From the NCBI GenBank assembly GCA_947446635.1, contig CANFHF010000006.1, positions 24,232 to 88,231 of the forward strand: DNA of 64,000 nt. The letters are read 5' to 3'. The position numbers were made by a program, and so were the translations under genes. This document shows positions 1-8,748 of the stretch, piece after piece (position 1 is the first letter of the stretch; each line of letters opens with the position of its first letter). Below the pieces are notes generated by a model. That model had not been told where the DNA came from. It made no database searches and saw only the letters and a program-made list of their open reading frames with translations. The stretch is from Flavobacteriaceae bacterium (GTDB taxonomy: Bacteria > Bacteroidota > Bacteroidia > Flavobacteriales > Flavobacteriaceae).

Positions 1-200
1 TCAAGAAAAGAGGTAGGAGTTATGAGCAGGAAATCCAAGTAAACTATTTGGATAAAATCAATAGTGGCTATTTGGATTATATCAAATCACAAACGGAATT
101 GAATTTCTTGATTATCGATGTTTCTGGTCGGGATTTTGTAAAAAATCAGGAAGATTATCTTTATATTTTGGATGAAATCCAAATGAAGGTTGGTAAATAA
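1..200 (+). CDS. Deoxynucleoside kinase, C-terminal end (partial)
   Basis: The frame is open from the window edge to a TAA at 198-200 and encodes about 65 residues. The segment contains YLDKINSGYLDYI and then LNFLIIDVSGRDFV. This resembles the end of the deoxyadenosine/deoxyguanosine kinase family (dNK fold), where a short helix is followed by a hydrophobic strand and the last helix. The family phosphorylates deoxynucleosides for salvage. The P-loop and substrate-binding part lie outside the window, so substrate preference cannot be judged. It runs convergently towards the lectin-like gene on the opposite strand. Confidence 0.72.
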   Translation, partial: KKRGRSYEQEIQVNYLDKINSGYLDYIKSQTELNFLIIDVSGRDFVKNQEDYLYILDEIQMKVGK

Positions 201-213
201 ATTAATTTCAAGT

Positions 214-2298
214 TTATCTTATTAGAGAAAAATGCCCTCTTTTTTCGGGCGTAGTTTCGTTAATTTTTAACACATACCAATAATCATCAGCGGGTAAAGA
301 GCGATTATTAAACATTCCATCCCAGGTTGTTTGGAATTTGTTTAAGACTGAAATTAATTTTCCGTATCGGTCAAAAATGGAAAGTTGTGCTTGGGGATAA
401 TTAAATAATCCTTCTACTTCCCAGGAATCATTATAAGTATCCCCATTTGGAGTGAAGAACTTGGGAGCAATTAAAACAATAAACGTTTGGGTGTTTTTGC
501 TGCACAAATTCACGTCCCTTACATAAGCAGTTTGCAAACCGCTTTGTACATTAAAAAACACATTCGAGCTTTGATAATTGCTTCCATCCACCGAAAATTC
601 ATAATAAGGTTCTTCTTGTTTCAAATAAATCACGACTTTAGTTTCATTGACGTCAACTCGATCTATTTCTGGAATATTGGGCTCTATGACTTTAATTATC
701 TTTGTGTTGGTACAATTTTTGGGTGCCGGACTGGTAATACCCACAGTATAAATCCCCCAAGAAGAGGCTGTTATTTTTTGTGTGGTTTCTCCTGTCGACC
801 ATAAATAATCCATTCCGGTAACTTTTGCATCTAATGTTACTGTGCTTGATTTACACAACACTACTGTTTCGTCTGTTACGATTGGAGGACTGTATACCTT
901 GATATCTATGCGAGTTCTGTTTGTTGAAACACAACCGTTATTATCGGCCTCAGCATAATAAGTTGAATTTGCTGTTAGATTTTGAGTTGTAAAACTTGGT
1001 CCTATAGCTAAAATAGGTCCTCCTGTTGCGGTTGAATACCAATTTACATTTCCAATATCAGCACTTGCTTGAAGTGTTACAGTTCCCGATTCGCATCTGG
1101 AAACCCCTGAATTAGTTGATATAATATCCGGAATTGTATTTATTTCCGCAATAATTGCAATTCTATTTGGGCATCTGTTATCAACATAATAAGTTGTGGT
1201 TGTGTTTATTGGTAGAGTAGTATAATGATCGCCTGTTCCTAAAGAAATCCCTCCTGCTGGAATATCATACCAATATATAGTCCCGTCAGAAGCGGTTGCT
1301 TTAAGGGTAACGCTACCCGAACCACATCTTGTTGCAGGGGTAGTTCCAGTTATTTTTGGAATGGCAAGGCTTGTGCTTGCTGAAATTTGAATATTGTCAA
1401 CATCACCAACTATCATTCCTCCATATTCTACAATATAGCCTTGAGAAGCATAGGGACCTCCTCCTCCGACATTGGGTAAATCATTCCATGAGCCTTTTAT
1501 GCCAATTCCAGGAGCGGTTATATGAGCATAATCTTCATCTCCAGCTTGGTTGGGTTCATTAGTGTTCCAATAGGCAAAATTTGGGGTTGAGCCATTTGCC
1601 ACTCCGTTCCAAAAAACAGTACCTGCTTCTGGGCCAGTTACCCATTTCCAAACAGCTTCACTTGCCGCATCACTTCCGCCAATCCAACCATTTCCAGGAG
1701 CCTGTTTTCCTGCTAATTGAGCTTCATCTTCATCTGTTAAGGTGGCTAGATAACCTTGTAAACCATAATAATTTCTTGCTGTGGCAGCTGCTTTTGCAGC
1801 TGTCCAAGTGATTCCAGGAATGGAAACATATTCGTAAAAATGTTTGTTCCTTGGTAAATAACTGAGTTGTCCCGTACCCAAATTAATCGAAAAAGTTCTC
1901 GTTCCTGAAGGCGAAGTTGAGGAGGTGCTGAATTTGACATCTGCAATGGCTGCTTCAAAATCAGTATAAGGAATATTGCTCCCGGTTGATGTGTATAATT
2001 TTAGTTTTCCTTCTGCTGGAATCCATTTGAAATTAATAGTTGTATGAGTTCCCGATAGCGTTAATGAATCTTCCCCAAATATATAACCTGAAGAAATTTG
2101 AACAGAAACCGCATTGGTTTTTGGTTCAAGTGGATCGAATGTAATCCCTACAGTGTCTACAATGTTTGCAAAAGTTCCTGGACAATATGGGTTTGGGTTA
2201 GATGTCGCAGTAATTTTAGGAGGATCAATTGCATAAATTGTCTTGGGAGTAAAGAATAATAAAATTAAAATTATTAAAAAAAAAACATGCTTTTCCAT
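214..2298 (-). CDS. T9SS type B surface protein with C-type lectin-like domain
   Basis: I start it at the internal ATG at 2298 (694 residues), because that Met is followed at once by a hydrophobic signal peptide; the upstream ATG at 2325 would add nine residues in front of it. Order of parts: signal peptide; an N-terminal beta region; a C-type lectin-like domain at about residues 155-295 with WIGGSD, an EPN motif and a WND motif; two Ig-like segments with paired Cys; and a gliding-motility-associated C-terminal (type B, CHU_C) domain containing FTPNGDTYNDSWEVEG and ending near the terminal GHFSLIR. The type B signal predicts export through the T9SS to the cell surface or medium. EPN plus WND is the classical Ca2+/mannose-type sugar site, so glycan binding is a reasonable inference. 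It lies 34 bases after the methyltransferase gene on the same strand and may be cotranscribed with it. Confidence 0.85.
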   Translation of the reverse strand: MEKHVFFLIILILLFFTPKTIYAIDPPKITATSNPNPYCPGTFANIVDTVGITFDPLEPKTNAVSVQISSGYIFGEDSLTLSGTHTTINFKWIPAEGKLKLYTSTGSNIPYTDFEAAIADVKFSTSSTSPSGTRTFSINLGTGQLSYLPRNKHFYEYVSIPGITWTAAKAAATARNYYGLQGYLATLTDEDEAQLAGKQAPGNGWIGGSDAASEAVWKWVTGPEAGTVFWNGVANGSTPNFAYWNTNEPNQAGDEDYAHITAPGIGIKGSWNDLPNVGGGGPYASQGYIVEYGGMIVGDVDNIQISASTSLAIPKITGTTPATRCGSGSVTLKATASDGTIYWYDIPAGGISLGTGDHYTTLPINTTTTYYVDNRCPNRIAIIAEINTIPDIISTNSGVSRCESGTVTLQASADIGNVNWYSTATGGPILAIGPSFTTQNLTANSTYYAEADNNGCVSTNRTRIDIKVYSPPIVTDETVVLCKSSTVTLDAKVTGMDYLWSTGETTQKITASSWGIYTVGITSPAPKNCTNTKIIKVIEPNIPEIDRVDVNETKVVIYLKQEEPYYEFSVDGSNYQSSNVFFNVQSGLQTAYVRDVNLCSKNTQTFIVLIAPKFFTPNGDTYNDSWEVEGLFNYPQAQLSIFDRYGKLISVLNKFQTTWDGMFNNRSLPADDYWYVLKINETTPEKRGHFSLIR

Positions 2299-2332
2299 GC
2301 TGTAAAAGTATTGATTTTCAATCAAAAAGTCA

Positions 2333-2869
2333 TTATTTCGGCCAATTCAATTTTTGAAATAAATTCCAAACCACAATCCCTGCACTTACTGAAATGTTTA
2401 AAGAGTGCTTGGTTCCCAACTGCGGAATTTCGATACAGCCATCACATAATGCAACCGCTTCTTGAGAAACTCCATAGACTTCGTTGCCGAAAACCAAGGC
2501 ATACTTTTTGTCTTTATCCACTTCAAAATTTTGAAGAAAAACAGCGTTTTCCACTTGTTCAATAGCAATAACAATTACGCCTTCTTTTTTGAAATTCCCG
2601 ATAACTTCTAAAATATCCTTGGAATGTTCCCAGGTCACGGTTTCAGTTGCTCCTAGGGCAGTTTTGTGAATTTCTTTATTAGGAGGGGTGGCGGTTATCC
2701 CGCACAAAACCATTTTTTCGATTAAAAAGGCATCAGCGGTTCTAAATACAGAGCCGATATTGTGTAAGCTACGTATGTCATCCAGCACTAAAATAATTGG
2801 TGTTTTTTTGGATTGTTTAAAATCTTCAATTGATTTTCGATCGAGTTCACTGTTTTCCAGTTTTCTCAT
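2333..2869 (-). CDS. SpoU/TrmH-family RNA 2'-O-methyltransferase
   Basis: The 178-residue protein carries the three SpoU (SPOUT) motifs in order: NIGSVFRTADAF near residues 37-48, ALVFGNEVYGVS in the middle, and IPQLGTKHSLNISVSAG near the C terminus. These build the trefoil-knot SAM site of tRNA/rRNA ribose 2'-O-methyltransferases. It has no N-terminal substrate-binding extension like that of RlmB and is close to minimal length. The RNA target, a tRNA position such as 18 or an rRNA site, cannot be told from sequence. It is followed on the same strand by the lectin-like gene. Confidence 0.88.
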   Translation of the reverse strand: MRKLENSELDRKSIEDFKQSKKTPIILVLDDIRSLHNIGSVFRTADAFLIEKMVLCGITATPPNKEIHKTALGATETVTWEHSKDILEVIGNFKKEGVIVIAIEQVENAVFLQNFEVDKDKKYALVFGNEVYGVSQEAVALCDGCIEIPQLGTKHSLNISVSAGIVVWNLFQKLNWPK

Positions 2870-2890
2870 ATTCTTTCGTAATAATTTATA

Positions 2891-2922
2891 AAAAAAGCTT
2901 CCTGTTTTAAGAAAGCTTTTTT
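2891..2922 (-). terminator. Hairpin terminator after the DUF1573 gene
   Basis: An interrupted stem pairs AAAAAAGCTT with AAAGCTTTTTT around a short loop, with runs of A and T on both sides. Read on the minus strand it follows the DUF1573 stop by about 20 bases and ends in a U-rich tract. Confidence 0.6.
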
Positions 2923-2942
2923 ATTTTGATATAAGTATATAA

Positions 2943-3410
2943 TTAAATTTTAGTAGCTGGAGTCGGATCTGGTAAAATAGTTCCTTTTATAGTAAGTGTT
3001 TTAGTTTCTTGACCCGCTGCATTTGATGTTACAGTTACTGTTTTTGTAAATGCGCCAACTCTATCTGTAGCATATTTAACACCGATAATCCCTTTCGCTC
3101 CAGGAGCAATTGGCTCTTTTGGAGTAGTAGGAACAGTACATCCACATGAACCTTGAGTGTTAGTTATAATTAAAGGTTTGTTGCCATTGTTGGTAAAAAC
3201 AAATTCGCGTTTTCCTTCGGCATTGTGTGCAATTGTTCCGTAATCAATGGTTTCAGTTTCATAAACCATTCCAGCGCCATCTACTTTTGCAGATGTAACT
3301 TTTGCTGCCGTAGTTGCTTTTTTTACGGTTTTTGTAATTTTTGCGGTTTCTTGTGCATTAGAAAAAGTAAATGCTAAAAGTGCTATTGAAAGCGTAACTA
3401 TTTTTTTCAT
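2943..3410 (-). CDS. DUF1573 domain protein, exported
   Basis: This is a 155-residue protein with a clear Sec signal peptide (MKKIVTLSIALLAFTFSNAQ). After a Lys/Thr/Ala-rich linker comes a single DUF1573 beta-sandwich domain. Visible marks are DYGTIAHNAEGKREFVFTN, GNKPLIITN and a GSCGCTVPTTPKEPI segment with the family's paired Cys. DUF1573 proteins are common in Bacteroidota envelopes and resemble ASH/MSP-type Ig folds; their function is unknown. A -7-like TAAATTTG lies about 30 bases upstream on the minus strand. It is a single gene with its own terminator. Confidence 0.88.
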   Translation of the reverse strand: MKKIVTLSIALLAFTFSNAQETAKITKTVKKATTAAKVTSAKVDGAGMVYETETIDYGTIAHNAEGKREFVFTNNGNKPLIITNTQGSCGCTVPTTPKEPIAPGAKGIIGVKYATDRVGAFTKTVTVTSNAAGQETKTLTIKGTILPDPTPATKI

Positions 3411-3573
3411 TTTTTTTAATTTTTATGATTAATTGAGACAAATTTATATAAAAAATCGAAACTCAGTCCTAAATTTTTCTTAAAAATATTTTTAATTTTT
3501 GAATTGCTAGTTATTCCCCATAAAATATATAAATTCGCTGACATATTTTTTCATTTATTAAAAACAAAACAAC

Positions 3574-6210
3574 TTGGCATCTAAAGGAGAAGCGATTAAG
3601 GAAACGCCGTTAATGAAGCAGTATAACGATATCAAAAGGAAATATCCTGATGCTTGTTTATTGTTTCGAGTGGGTGATTTTTATGAAACTTTTGGAGAGG
3701 ACGCTGTCCGTGCTTCAAAAATTCTTGGAATTGTATTAACCAAGCGTGGGGCAGGTTCTGAGACGGAAACAGCTTTAGCTGGCTTTCCACATCATTCCTT
3801 GAATACCTATTTGCCAAAACTGGTCAAAGCAGGACTTCGCGTCGCAATTTGCGATCAGCTCGAAGATCCTAAAATGACTAAATCCATCGTGAAGCGTGGC
3901 GTTACGGAACTAGTAACTCCTGGTGTTTCTATGAACGATGAGGTTTTGCAATCTAAAACTAATAATTTCTTGGCAGCTGTTTTCTTTGCTAATAAATCTA
4001 TAGGAATTTCATTCCTAGACGTTTCTACTGGTGAATTTCTAACAGCACAAGGCAATGCCGAATATATAGACAAGTTATTGCAGAATTTTAATCCTAGTGA
4101 GGTTTTAATTCCAAAGCAAAGCAAAAATGATTTCCGAGAAGCTTTTGGAGATGATTTTCATTGTTTTTATCTAGAAGATTGGATTTATAAAGAAGATTAC
4201 GCCTTTGAAACCTTGACAAAACATTTTCAAACCGTTTCTTTGAAAGGTTTTGGAATTGAAGAATTAAAAGAAGGAATAATAGCTTCGGGAGCTATTTTAT
4301 ATTATTTATCCGAAACGCAGCATAACAGAGTTCAGCATATCACTTCCATTCAACGCATCTCCGAAGATGCTTATGTTTGGATGGATCGATTCACCATCCG
4401 GAATCTAGAATTATACCACAGTTATAATCCCAATGCGGTGACACTTCTCGATGTGATTGACAAAACGCTTTCGCCAATGGGAGGCCGTTTGTTAAAACGA
4501 TGGCTGGCATTGCCGCTGAAAGATAGTGCTAAAATACAAAGCCGTCACAAGGTGGTTGCTTATTTGAAAGAAAATCAAAATGTTTTAAAGGATATTCAAA
4601 AGCAAATCAAACAAATTTCAGATTTGGAACGTTTGATTTCTAAAATTGCTGCCGGAAAAGTATCACCTCGAGAAGTCGTTTATTTGAAGGAGTCGTTGGA
4701 TGCTATTATTCCAATAAAAAATTTGGCGTTAGAAAGCCCTCAAGAAGCAGTTAAAATAATTGGAGACAGCTTACATAATTGTGATTTGTTACGCGAAAAA
4801 ATCAAATCTGTTTTAAATCAAGATGCTCCCGTGGCTATTGCCAAAGGAAACGCTATTGCCAAAGGTGTCAATGCCGAACTAGATGATTTGAGAGCCATTT
4901 CAACCTCCGGCAAAGAATTCTTAGAAGCTATCGAAAAAAGGGAATCCCAATTGACGGGGATTTCGTCTTTGAAAATTTCTTTTAATAATGTTTTTGGCTA
5001 TTATATCGAAGTGAGGAACTTGCATAAAGACAAAGTTCCCGCAGAATGGATTCGAAAACAAACTTTGGTCAATGCAGAACGTTACATCACCGAAGAATTA
5101 AAAGAATATGAAACTAAAATCTTGGGTGCCGAGGAAAAAATCCATAAAATAGAAGTGGATTTGTTTGAACAATTAGTAAGTTGGATTGCTACATATATTA
5201 AGCCAGTTCAGATGAATGCTAGTTTAGTAGCCCAACTAGATTGTTTGTGTTCTTTCACCCAATTAGCCATCGAAAACAAATATGTTTATCCTGAGTTGGA
5301 CGAAACATTTGAACTGGAAATTAAAAACGGAAGGCATCCCGTAATCGAGAAGCAATTGGCTGTTGGAACGCCTTATATTGCCAATGATGTTTTTTTAGAT
5401 AGAGAAACGCAGCAGCTAATTATGATTACCGGGCCTAATATGTCAGGAAAGTCAGCTATTTTACGTCAAACCGCTTTAATAGTGCTTCTTTCTCAAATGG
5501 GAAGTTTTGTTCCTGCGGAGAGCGTAAGAATGGGTATTGTCGATAAAATATTCACTAGAGTAGGTGCAAGTGATAATATTTCTATGGGAGAGTCTACTTT
5601 TATGGTCGAAATGAATGAGACTGCTTCTATATTAAATAATATTTCCGACAGAAGTTTGGTGCTATTAGATGAAATTGGTCGTGGAACTAGTACTTATGAT
5701 GGGATTTCCATCGCTTGGGCAATTGCCGAATTTTTACACGAGCATCCGTCAAAACCCAAAACATTATTTGCGACGCATTATCACGAGTTGAACGAAATGA
5801 GTGAGTTGTTACCGAGAATCCAGAATTATAATGTTTCTGTCAAAGAATTGAAAGACAACGTACTTTTTATTCGAAAATTAGTAAAAGGAGGTAGTGCTCA
5901 CAGTTTTGGAATACATGTGGCAAAAATGGCTGGAATGCCACAAATCGTAATTTTGAAAGCGCAAAAGCTTTTGAAAAAATTAGAGAAAGATCATTCAAGC
6001 GAAGCGCTAAGCGGAATAAAATCTACAAAGGATGACTCGAGCCTTAAGGGCGAACAGGCGGAGCAAATGCAAATGAGTTTCTTTAATCTCGACGACCCTT
6101 TGTTGGAGGAAATAAAAGACGAAATTTTAAGTTTAGATATTAATACGATCACCCCTATGGAAGCCTTGATGAAACTTAATGAAATCAAGAGAATGTTGAC
6201 TAATAAATAG
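3574..6210 (+). CDS. mutS: DNA mismatch repair protein MutS
   Basis: The 878-residue protein has the normal MutS length. The mismatch-reading Phe-x-Glu motif is DFYETF (Phe36, Glu38). The Walker A loop GPNMSGKS lies near residue 622, followed by the Walker B/ABC signature ([17 protein letters not shown]) and the ATHYHEL switch. MutS binds mismatches and small loops as a dimer and recruits MutL. The start is TTG at 3574: the next ATG (3613) would cut into the conserved ETPLMKQY block, so TTG is the better choice. It stands alone between divergent and RNA genes. Confidence 0.97.
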   Translation: MASKGEAIKETPLMKQYNDIKRKYPDACLLFRVGDFYETFGEDAVRASKILGIVLTKRGAGSETETALAGFPHHSLNTYLPKLVKAGLRVAICDQLEDPKMTKSIVKRGVTELVTPGVSMNDEVLQSKTNNFLAAVFFANKSIGISFLDVSTGEFLTAQGNAEYIDKLLQNFNPSEVLIPKQSKNDFREAFGDDFHCFYLEDWIYKEDYAFETLTKHFQTVSLKGFGIEELKEGIIASGAILYYLSETQHNRVQHITSIQRISEDAYVWMDRFTIRNLELYHSYNPNAVTLLDVIDKTLSPMGGRLLKRWLALPLKDSAKIQSRHKVVAYLKENQNVLKDIQKQIKQISDLERLISKIAAGKVSPREVVYLKESLDAIIPIKNLALESPQEAVKIIGDSLHNCDLLREKIKSVLNQDAPVAIAKGNAIAKGVNAELDDLRAISTSGKEFLEAIEKRESQLTGISSLKISFNNVFGYYIEVRNLHKDKVPAEWIRKQTLVNAERYITEELKEYETKILGAEEKIHKIEVDLFEQLVSWIATYIKPVQMNASLVAQLDCLCSFTQLAIENKYVYPELDETFELEIKNGRHPVIEKQLAVGTPYIANDVFLDRETQQLIMITGPNMSGKSAILRQTALIVLLSQMGSFVPAESVRMGIVDKIFTRVGASDNISMGESTFMVEMNETASILNNISDRSLVLLDEIGRGTSTYDGISIAWAIAEFLHEHPSKPKTLFATHYHELNEMSELLPRIQNYNVSVKELKDNVLFIRKLVKGGSAHSFGIHVAKMAGMPQIVILKAQKLLKKLEKDHSSEALSGIKSTKDDSSLKGEQAEQMQMSFFNLDDPLLEEIKDEILSLDINTITPMEALMKLNEIKRMLTNK

Positions 6211-6278
6211 TCTATTATTCTTAAAGTTTGGGGTATCAGAAGGTTAACTTTTACTCGAGTATTTTTTATAAAAAACGC

Positions 6279-6308
6279 TTGTATAATTGAATTAATGTAT
6301 TAAATTTG
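6279..6308 (+). promoter_or_regulatory. Bacteroidota promoter for the tRNA-Gly/tRNA-Leu pair
   Basis: TTG at 6279-6281 and TAAATTTG at 6301-6308 are separated by 19 bases, which matches the -33/-7 consensus of the phylum. The expected transcription start is about 40 bases before tRNA-Gly. Confidence 0.75.
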
Positions 6309-6354
6309 CATCCGCAATATGGTATAAGTATTCTGTTCTTTCTATAATGAAAAT

Positions 6355-6427
6355 GCGAAAATAGCTCAGTTGGTAGAGCGCGACCTTGCCAAGGTCGAGG
6401 TCGCGGGTTCGAGCCCCGTTTTTCGCT
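6355..6427 (+). tRNA. tRNA-Gly (GCC)
   Basis: A 73-base cloverleaf. The acceptor strand GCGAAAA pairs with TTTTCGC, the D arm is GCTC/GAGC, and the anticodon stem CGACC/GGTCG closes the loop TTGCCAA with anticodon GCC. The T arm has GGTTCGA. CCA is not encoded. It is 12 bases from the next tRNA and shares its promoter. Confidence 0.96.
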
Positions 6428-6439
6428 CAAAACCATACT

Positions 6440-6525
6440 GCTCGGATGGTGAAATTGGTAGACACGCTGGACTTAAAATCCAGTGAACAGCAATGTTCGT
6501 GCGGGTTCAAGTCCCGCTCTGAGTA
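6440..6525 (+). tRNA. tRNA-Leu (TAA)
   Basis: An 86-base class II tRNA with a long variable arm. The acceptor GCTCGGA pairs with TCTGAGT, the anticodon stem CTGGA/TCCAG closes a loop with anticodon TAA, and the T arm is GCGGG/CCCGC around TTCAAGT. CCA is not encoded. Confidence 0.95.
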
Positions 6526-6533
6526 CTTTGTTA

Positions 6534-6573
6534 AACCGTAAAGACTTAATTGTTAATTCTTTGCGGTTTTTTT
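6534..6573 (+). terminator. Terminator of the tRNA pair
   Basis: AACCGTAAAG pairs with CTTTGCGGTT (one G-U) and is followed by seven T residues, starting about 10 bases after tRNA-Leu. Confidence 0.8.
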
Positions 6574-6655
6574 ATTTTTTACAACTCCGCTTTTTAGTAT
6601 CGCTAGGGTTCAAAACCTGAAATTAAAAAATAATGCAATTCTATATCAACAAAAA

Positions 6656-6687
6656 AGCCATAAAAACTGCTGTTTATGGTTTTTTTG
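6656..6687 (+). terminator. Second hairpin with T tract
   Basis: CCATAAA pairs with TTTATGG around an eight-base loop and is followed by eight T residues. No gene lies between this and the tRNA terminator, so it may act as a backup. Confidence 0.5.
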
Positions 6688-6766
6688 TTTTCCTATATAA
6701 ACTCAATTGATAATATAAAATAGGAGTATTTAGGAAAAACGCAGTTACAGTTTTTAAATATAGACC

Positions 6767-6802
6767 AAAAAAAAGCCACGCAATGCGTAGCTTTATTTTT
6801 TT
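6767..6802 (-). terminator. Terminator of the small lipoprotein gene
   Basis: AAAGCCACGC pairs with GCGTAGCTTT and is flanked by A and T runs. It lies just after the 3' end of the minus-strand gene that stops at 6818. Confidence 0.75.
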
Positions 6803-6817
6803 TGATGTAATTTGAAA

Positions 6818-7009
6818 TTACTTAACAGCAGGTGCAGCAGCAGCAGTAGTATCAGCAACAACAGCAGCAGTGTCAACAGCTACAGCAGCAGTATCAACAG
6901 CTACAGCAGTAGTGTCAACAGCAACAGCGTCAGCAGCTGGCTCAGCTTTTTTACAAGATACAACAGTCAATACAGCAACAACGGCTAAACTTAAAAATAC
7001 TTTTTTCAT
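6818..7009 (-). CDS. Small repeat lipoprotein (63 residues)
   Basis: A hydrophobic leader ends in a lipobox (VVSC, Cys19) followed by KKAEP, so the mature protein is predicted to be lipid-anchored. Residues 28-55 are four tandem heptads of the form AVAVDTT, AVAVDTA, AVAVDTA, AVVADTT, then AAAAPAVK. The mature part is only about 45 residues and has no enzyme-like features. Function is unknown. Having its own terminator and the canonical lipoprotein start argues that it is a real gene. The 21-base repeat makes it prone to length change by slippage. Confidence 0.8.
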   Translation of the reverse strand: MKKVFLSLAVVAVLTVVSCKKAEPAADAVAVDTTAVAVDTAAVAVDTAAVVADTTAAAAPAVK

Positions 7010-7354
7010 CTTATTTAATATAAAAGGTTAATTATTAATTCGTCGCAAAGATATAAATTTTTTAATATGTAAAATATTTTTTTTATTTTTTTTTAAAAAA
7101 ATAACATCCATTTGTAGTATTCTCTTTCTTCTCAACTCCTTTGTTTTGAAAGCAACCTTTGATATTACGTAACATTATTTGCTGAATACAGTCGTGCTGT
7201 GCCATTTATGGAGTATGATTGCAATCATTCATTTTACTTGTCAGCGAACGTGTCAGTGATTATTTACTATTAAAATTTTGATTTCACGAGCTAAGATGCG
7301 ATTAAAAATCTTTTTCGATGCTTTAAATATAAATATTTAGGACTGCAAAACTCC
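7010..7354. other. Intergenic stretch without a recognisable gene
   Basis: About 345 bases, very AT-rich near 7065-7110 with long T and A runs. Next to the lipoprotein gene there is a minus-strand TATCTTTG-like -7 element (about 7045-7052). At 7215-7228 there is a perfect palindrome, ATGATTGCAATCAT. I see no coding potential, tRNA or convincing structured RNA in it. Confidence 0.5.
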
Positions 7355-8593
7355 CTAATTTGGCTTATTGAGGTTCTTCATAATAATAGCTGTTGCTCCT
7401 TTGTTCATTTCCACAAAAGTGCTACAAATATGCCCTTTTTCATCTCTGATGTCCTCATTGACGATTAAATTGGAAAAGGCGTCAACAAGTTCGGTTTTAT
7501 TTGAAATGGAAATGCAACCGCCCATATTTACCATGGCTGTTGCTTCTGTAAAATGAGAAAAGTTTGGACCAATGACAATTGGAACTCCAAAAGTGGCAGG
7601 TTCTAAGATGTTATGAACGCCTGGGTTGCCAAAGCCGCCACCAACATAGGCAATGTCTGCATAACTGTAAATTTTGGTCAGAATTCCAATAGTATCAATG
7701 ATGAATACATCAAAATCTACTAGAGTTTTAGTTGCTTTTTCCGAAAACAAAACCACTTTTTTGGAAATAGAATTTTTCAATTCTTGGATTTGTTCCTCTT
7801 TAATGTTGTGAGGAGCAATGATAAACTTGATTTTTTCAGAAGTTTGATTGATAAAATCAACAATCAAATATTCGTCTTTAGGCCAAGAACTTCCCACTAC
7901 AATAGTTAAGGTGTCGTTTTTGAATGCCTCAATAAAATCCAAAGAATTGTCTTTTTCCAAAATTGAAGCTACCCTGTCAAAACGGGTATCGCCTGAAACA
8001 GCCACATTAGTTTTGCCTAATTCCATCAATAATTTTTTGGAACTTTCATTTTGCACAAAAAAGTAAGTAAAAGTGTTCAATGCAGTTCTATAAAACCCCC
8101 CATACCATTTAAAAAATAATTGGTTCTTTCTAAAAATTCCGGAAATTAAATACGTTGGAATTTCGATTTTTCGAAGTTCGTTCAAATAATTCGGCCAGTA
8201 TTCATATTTAATAAAAAACACCATTTCTGGCTGAACGATGGATAGAAATTGTTGCGCATTTTTTTTGGTGTCCAAAGGCAAATAAACTGTAACATCGGCA
8301 ACCGAATTTTTTTTCCGTACTTCATAACCCGATGGAGAGAAGAAGGTAAGTACAATTTTATGACCTGGATATTTCTTTGTTATTTCTTCGATAACAGGTA
8401 AACCTTGTTCGTATTCGCCAAGGGAAGCAGCGTGAAACCAAATGGTTTTGTCGGTTGCGTTAATTTTTGATTCTAAAGTTTCAAAAACGGACTTACGATC
8501 CTCCACAAAAAGTTTGATTTTTGGAATGAAAAGCGCACCAATTTTTAATAAAAAACCGGCGAACTGAACTATGAGATTATAAAGGAAAAGCAT
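7355..8593 (-). CDS. waaA: 3-deoxy-D-manno-octulosonic acid (Kdo) transferase
   Basis: This 412-residue protein has the KdtA/WaaA layout: a short N-terminal membrane anchor (MLFLYNLIVQFAGFLL), the N-terminal GT-B domain with FHAASLGEYEQ and FFIKYEYWPNYL, and a C-terminal donor-binding domain with VVGSSW, YVGGGFG, GVHNILEPA and FGVPIVIGPNF. It adds Kdo to the lipid A precursor at the inner membrane. I prefer the ATG at 8593 to the TTG at 8614. The TTG falls inside a minus-strand -7 element (8612-8619), and the membrane anchor begins at the ATG. It is transcribed away from the sugar aminotransferase operon. Confidence 0.93.
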   Translation of the reverse strand: MLFLYNLIVQFAGFLLKIGALFIPKIKLFVEDRKSVFETLESKINATDKTIWFHAASLGEYEQGLPVIEEITKKYPGHKIVLTFFSPSGYEVRKKNSVADVTVYLPLDTKKNAQQFLSIVQPEMVFFIKYEYWPNYLNELRKIEIPTYLISGIFRKNQLFFKWYGGFYRTALNTFTYFFVQNESSKKLLMELGKTNVAVSGDTRFDRVASILEKDNSLDFIEAFKNDTLTIVVGSSWPKDEYLIVDFINQTSEKIKFIIAPHNIKEEQIQELKNSISKKVVLFSEKATKTLVDFDVFIIDTIGILTKIYSYADIAYVGGGFGNPGVHNILEPATFGVPIVIGPNFSHFTEATAMVNMGGCISISNKTELVDAFSNLIVNEDIRDEKGHICSTFVEMNKGATAIIMKNLNKPN

Positions 8594-8611
8594 ATCAAAA
8601 AATTTCTGTGA

Positions 8612-8619
8612 CAAAAATA
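8612..8619 (-). promoter_or_regulatory. -7 element for waaA
   Basis: TATTTTTG on the minus strand (CAAAAATA on the plus strand) lies 19 bases upstream of the ATG at 8593, which predicts a leader of roughly 14 bases. I found no clear -33 TTG. Confidence 0.5.
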
Positions 8620-8748
8620 CGTTTTCTTTTAAGTATCTATAAAATCATTCTGCTAAAATCCCTATTTTTGTTTCAAATTTAAAAACTCGGTGAACTTTGC
8701 GAAAGCTAAGGGCGTTTTGCGGCTAAAGAACTTTAAACAAAAGGTTAA

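Noticed and set aside
6355..6525. tRNA pair as an integration site
   Set aside because: No integrase, no repeated tRNA 3' end and no foreign genes are found nearby; terminators and ordinary genes follow.
8594..8614. Upstream TTG start for waaA
   Set aside because: It lies in a -7 element and would put seven residues before the membrane anchor.
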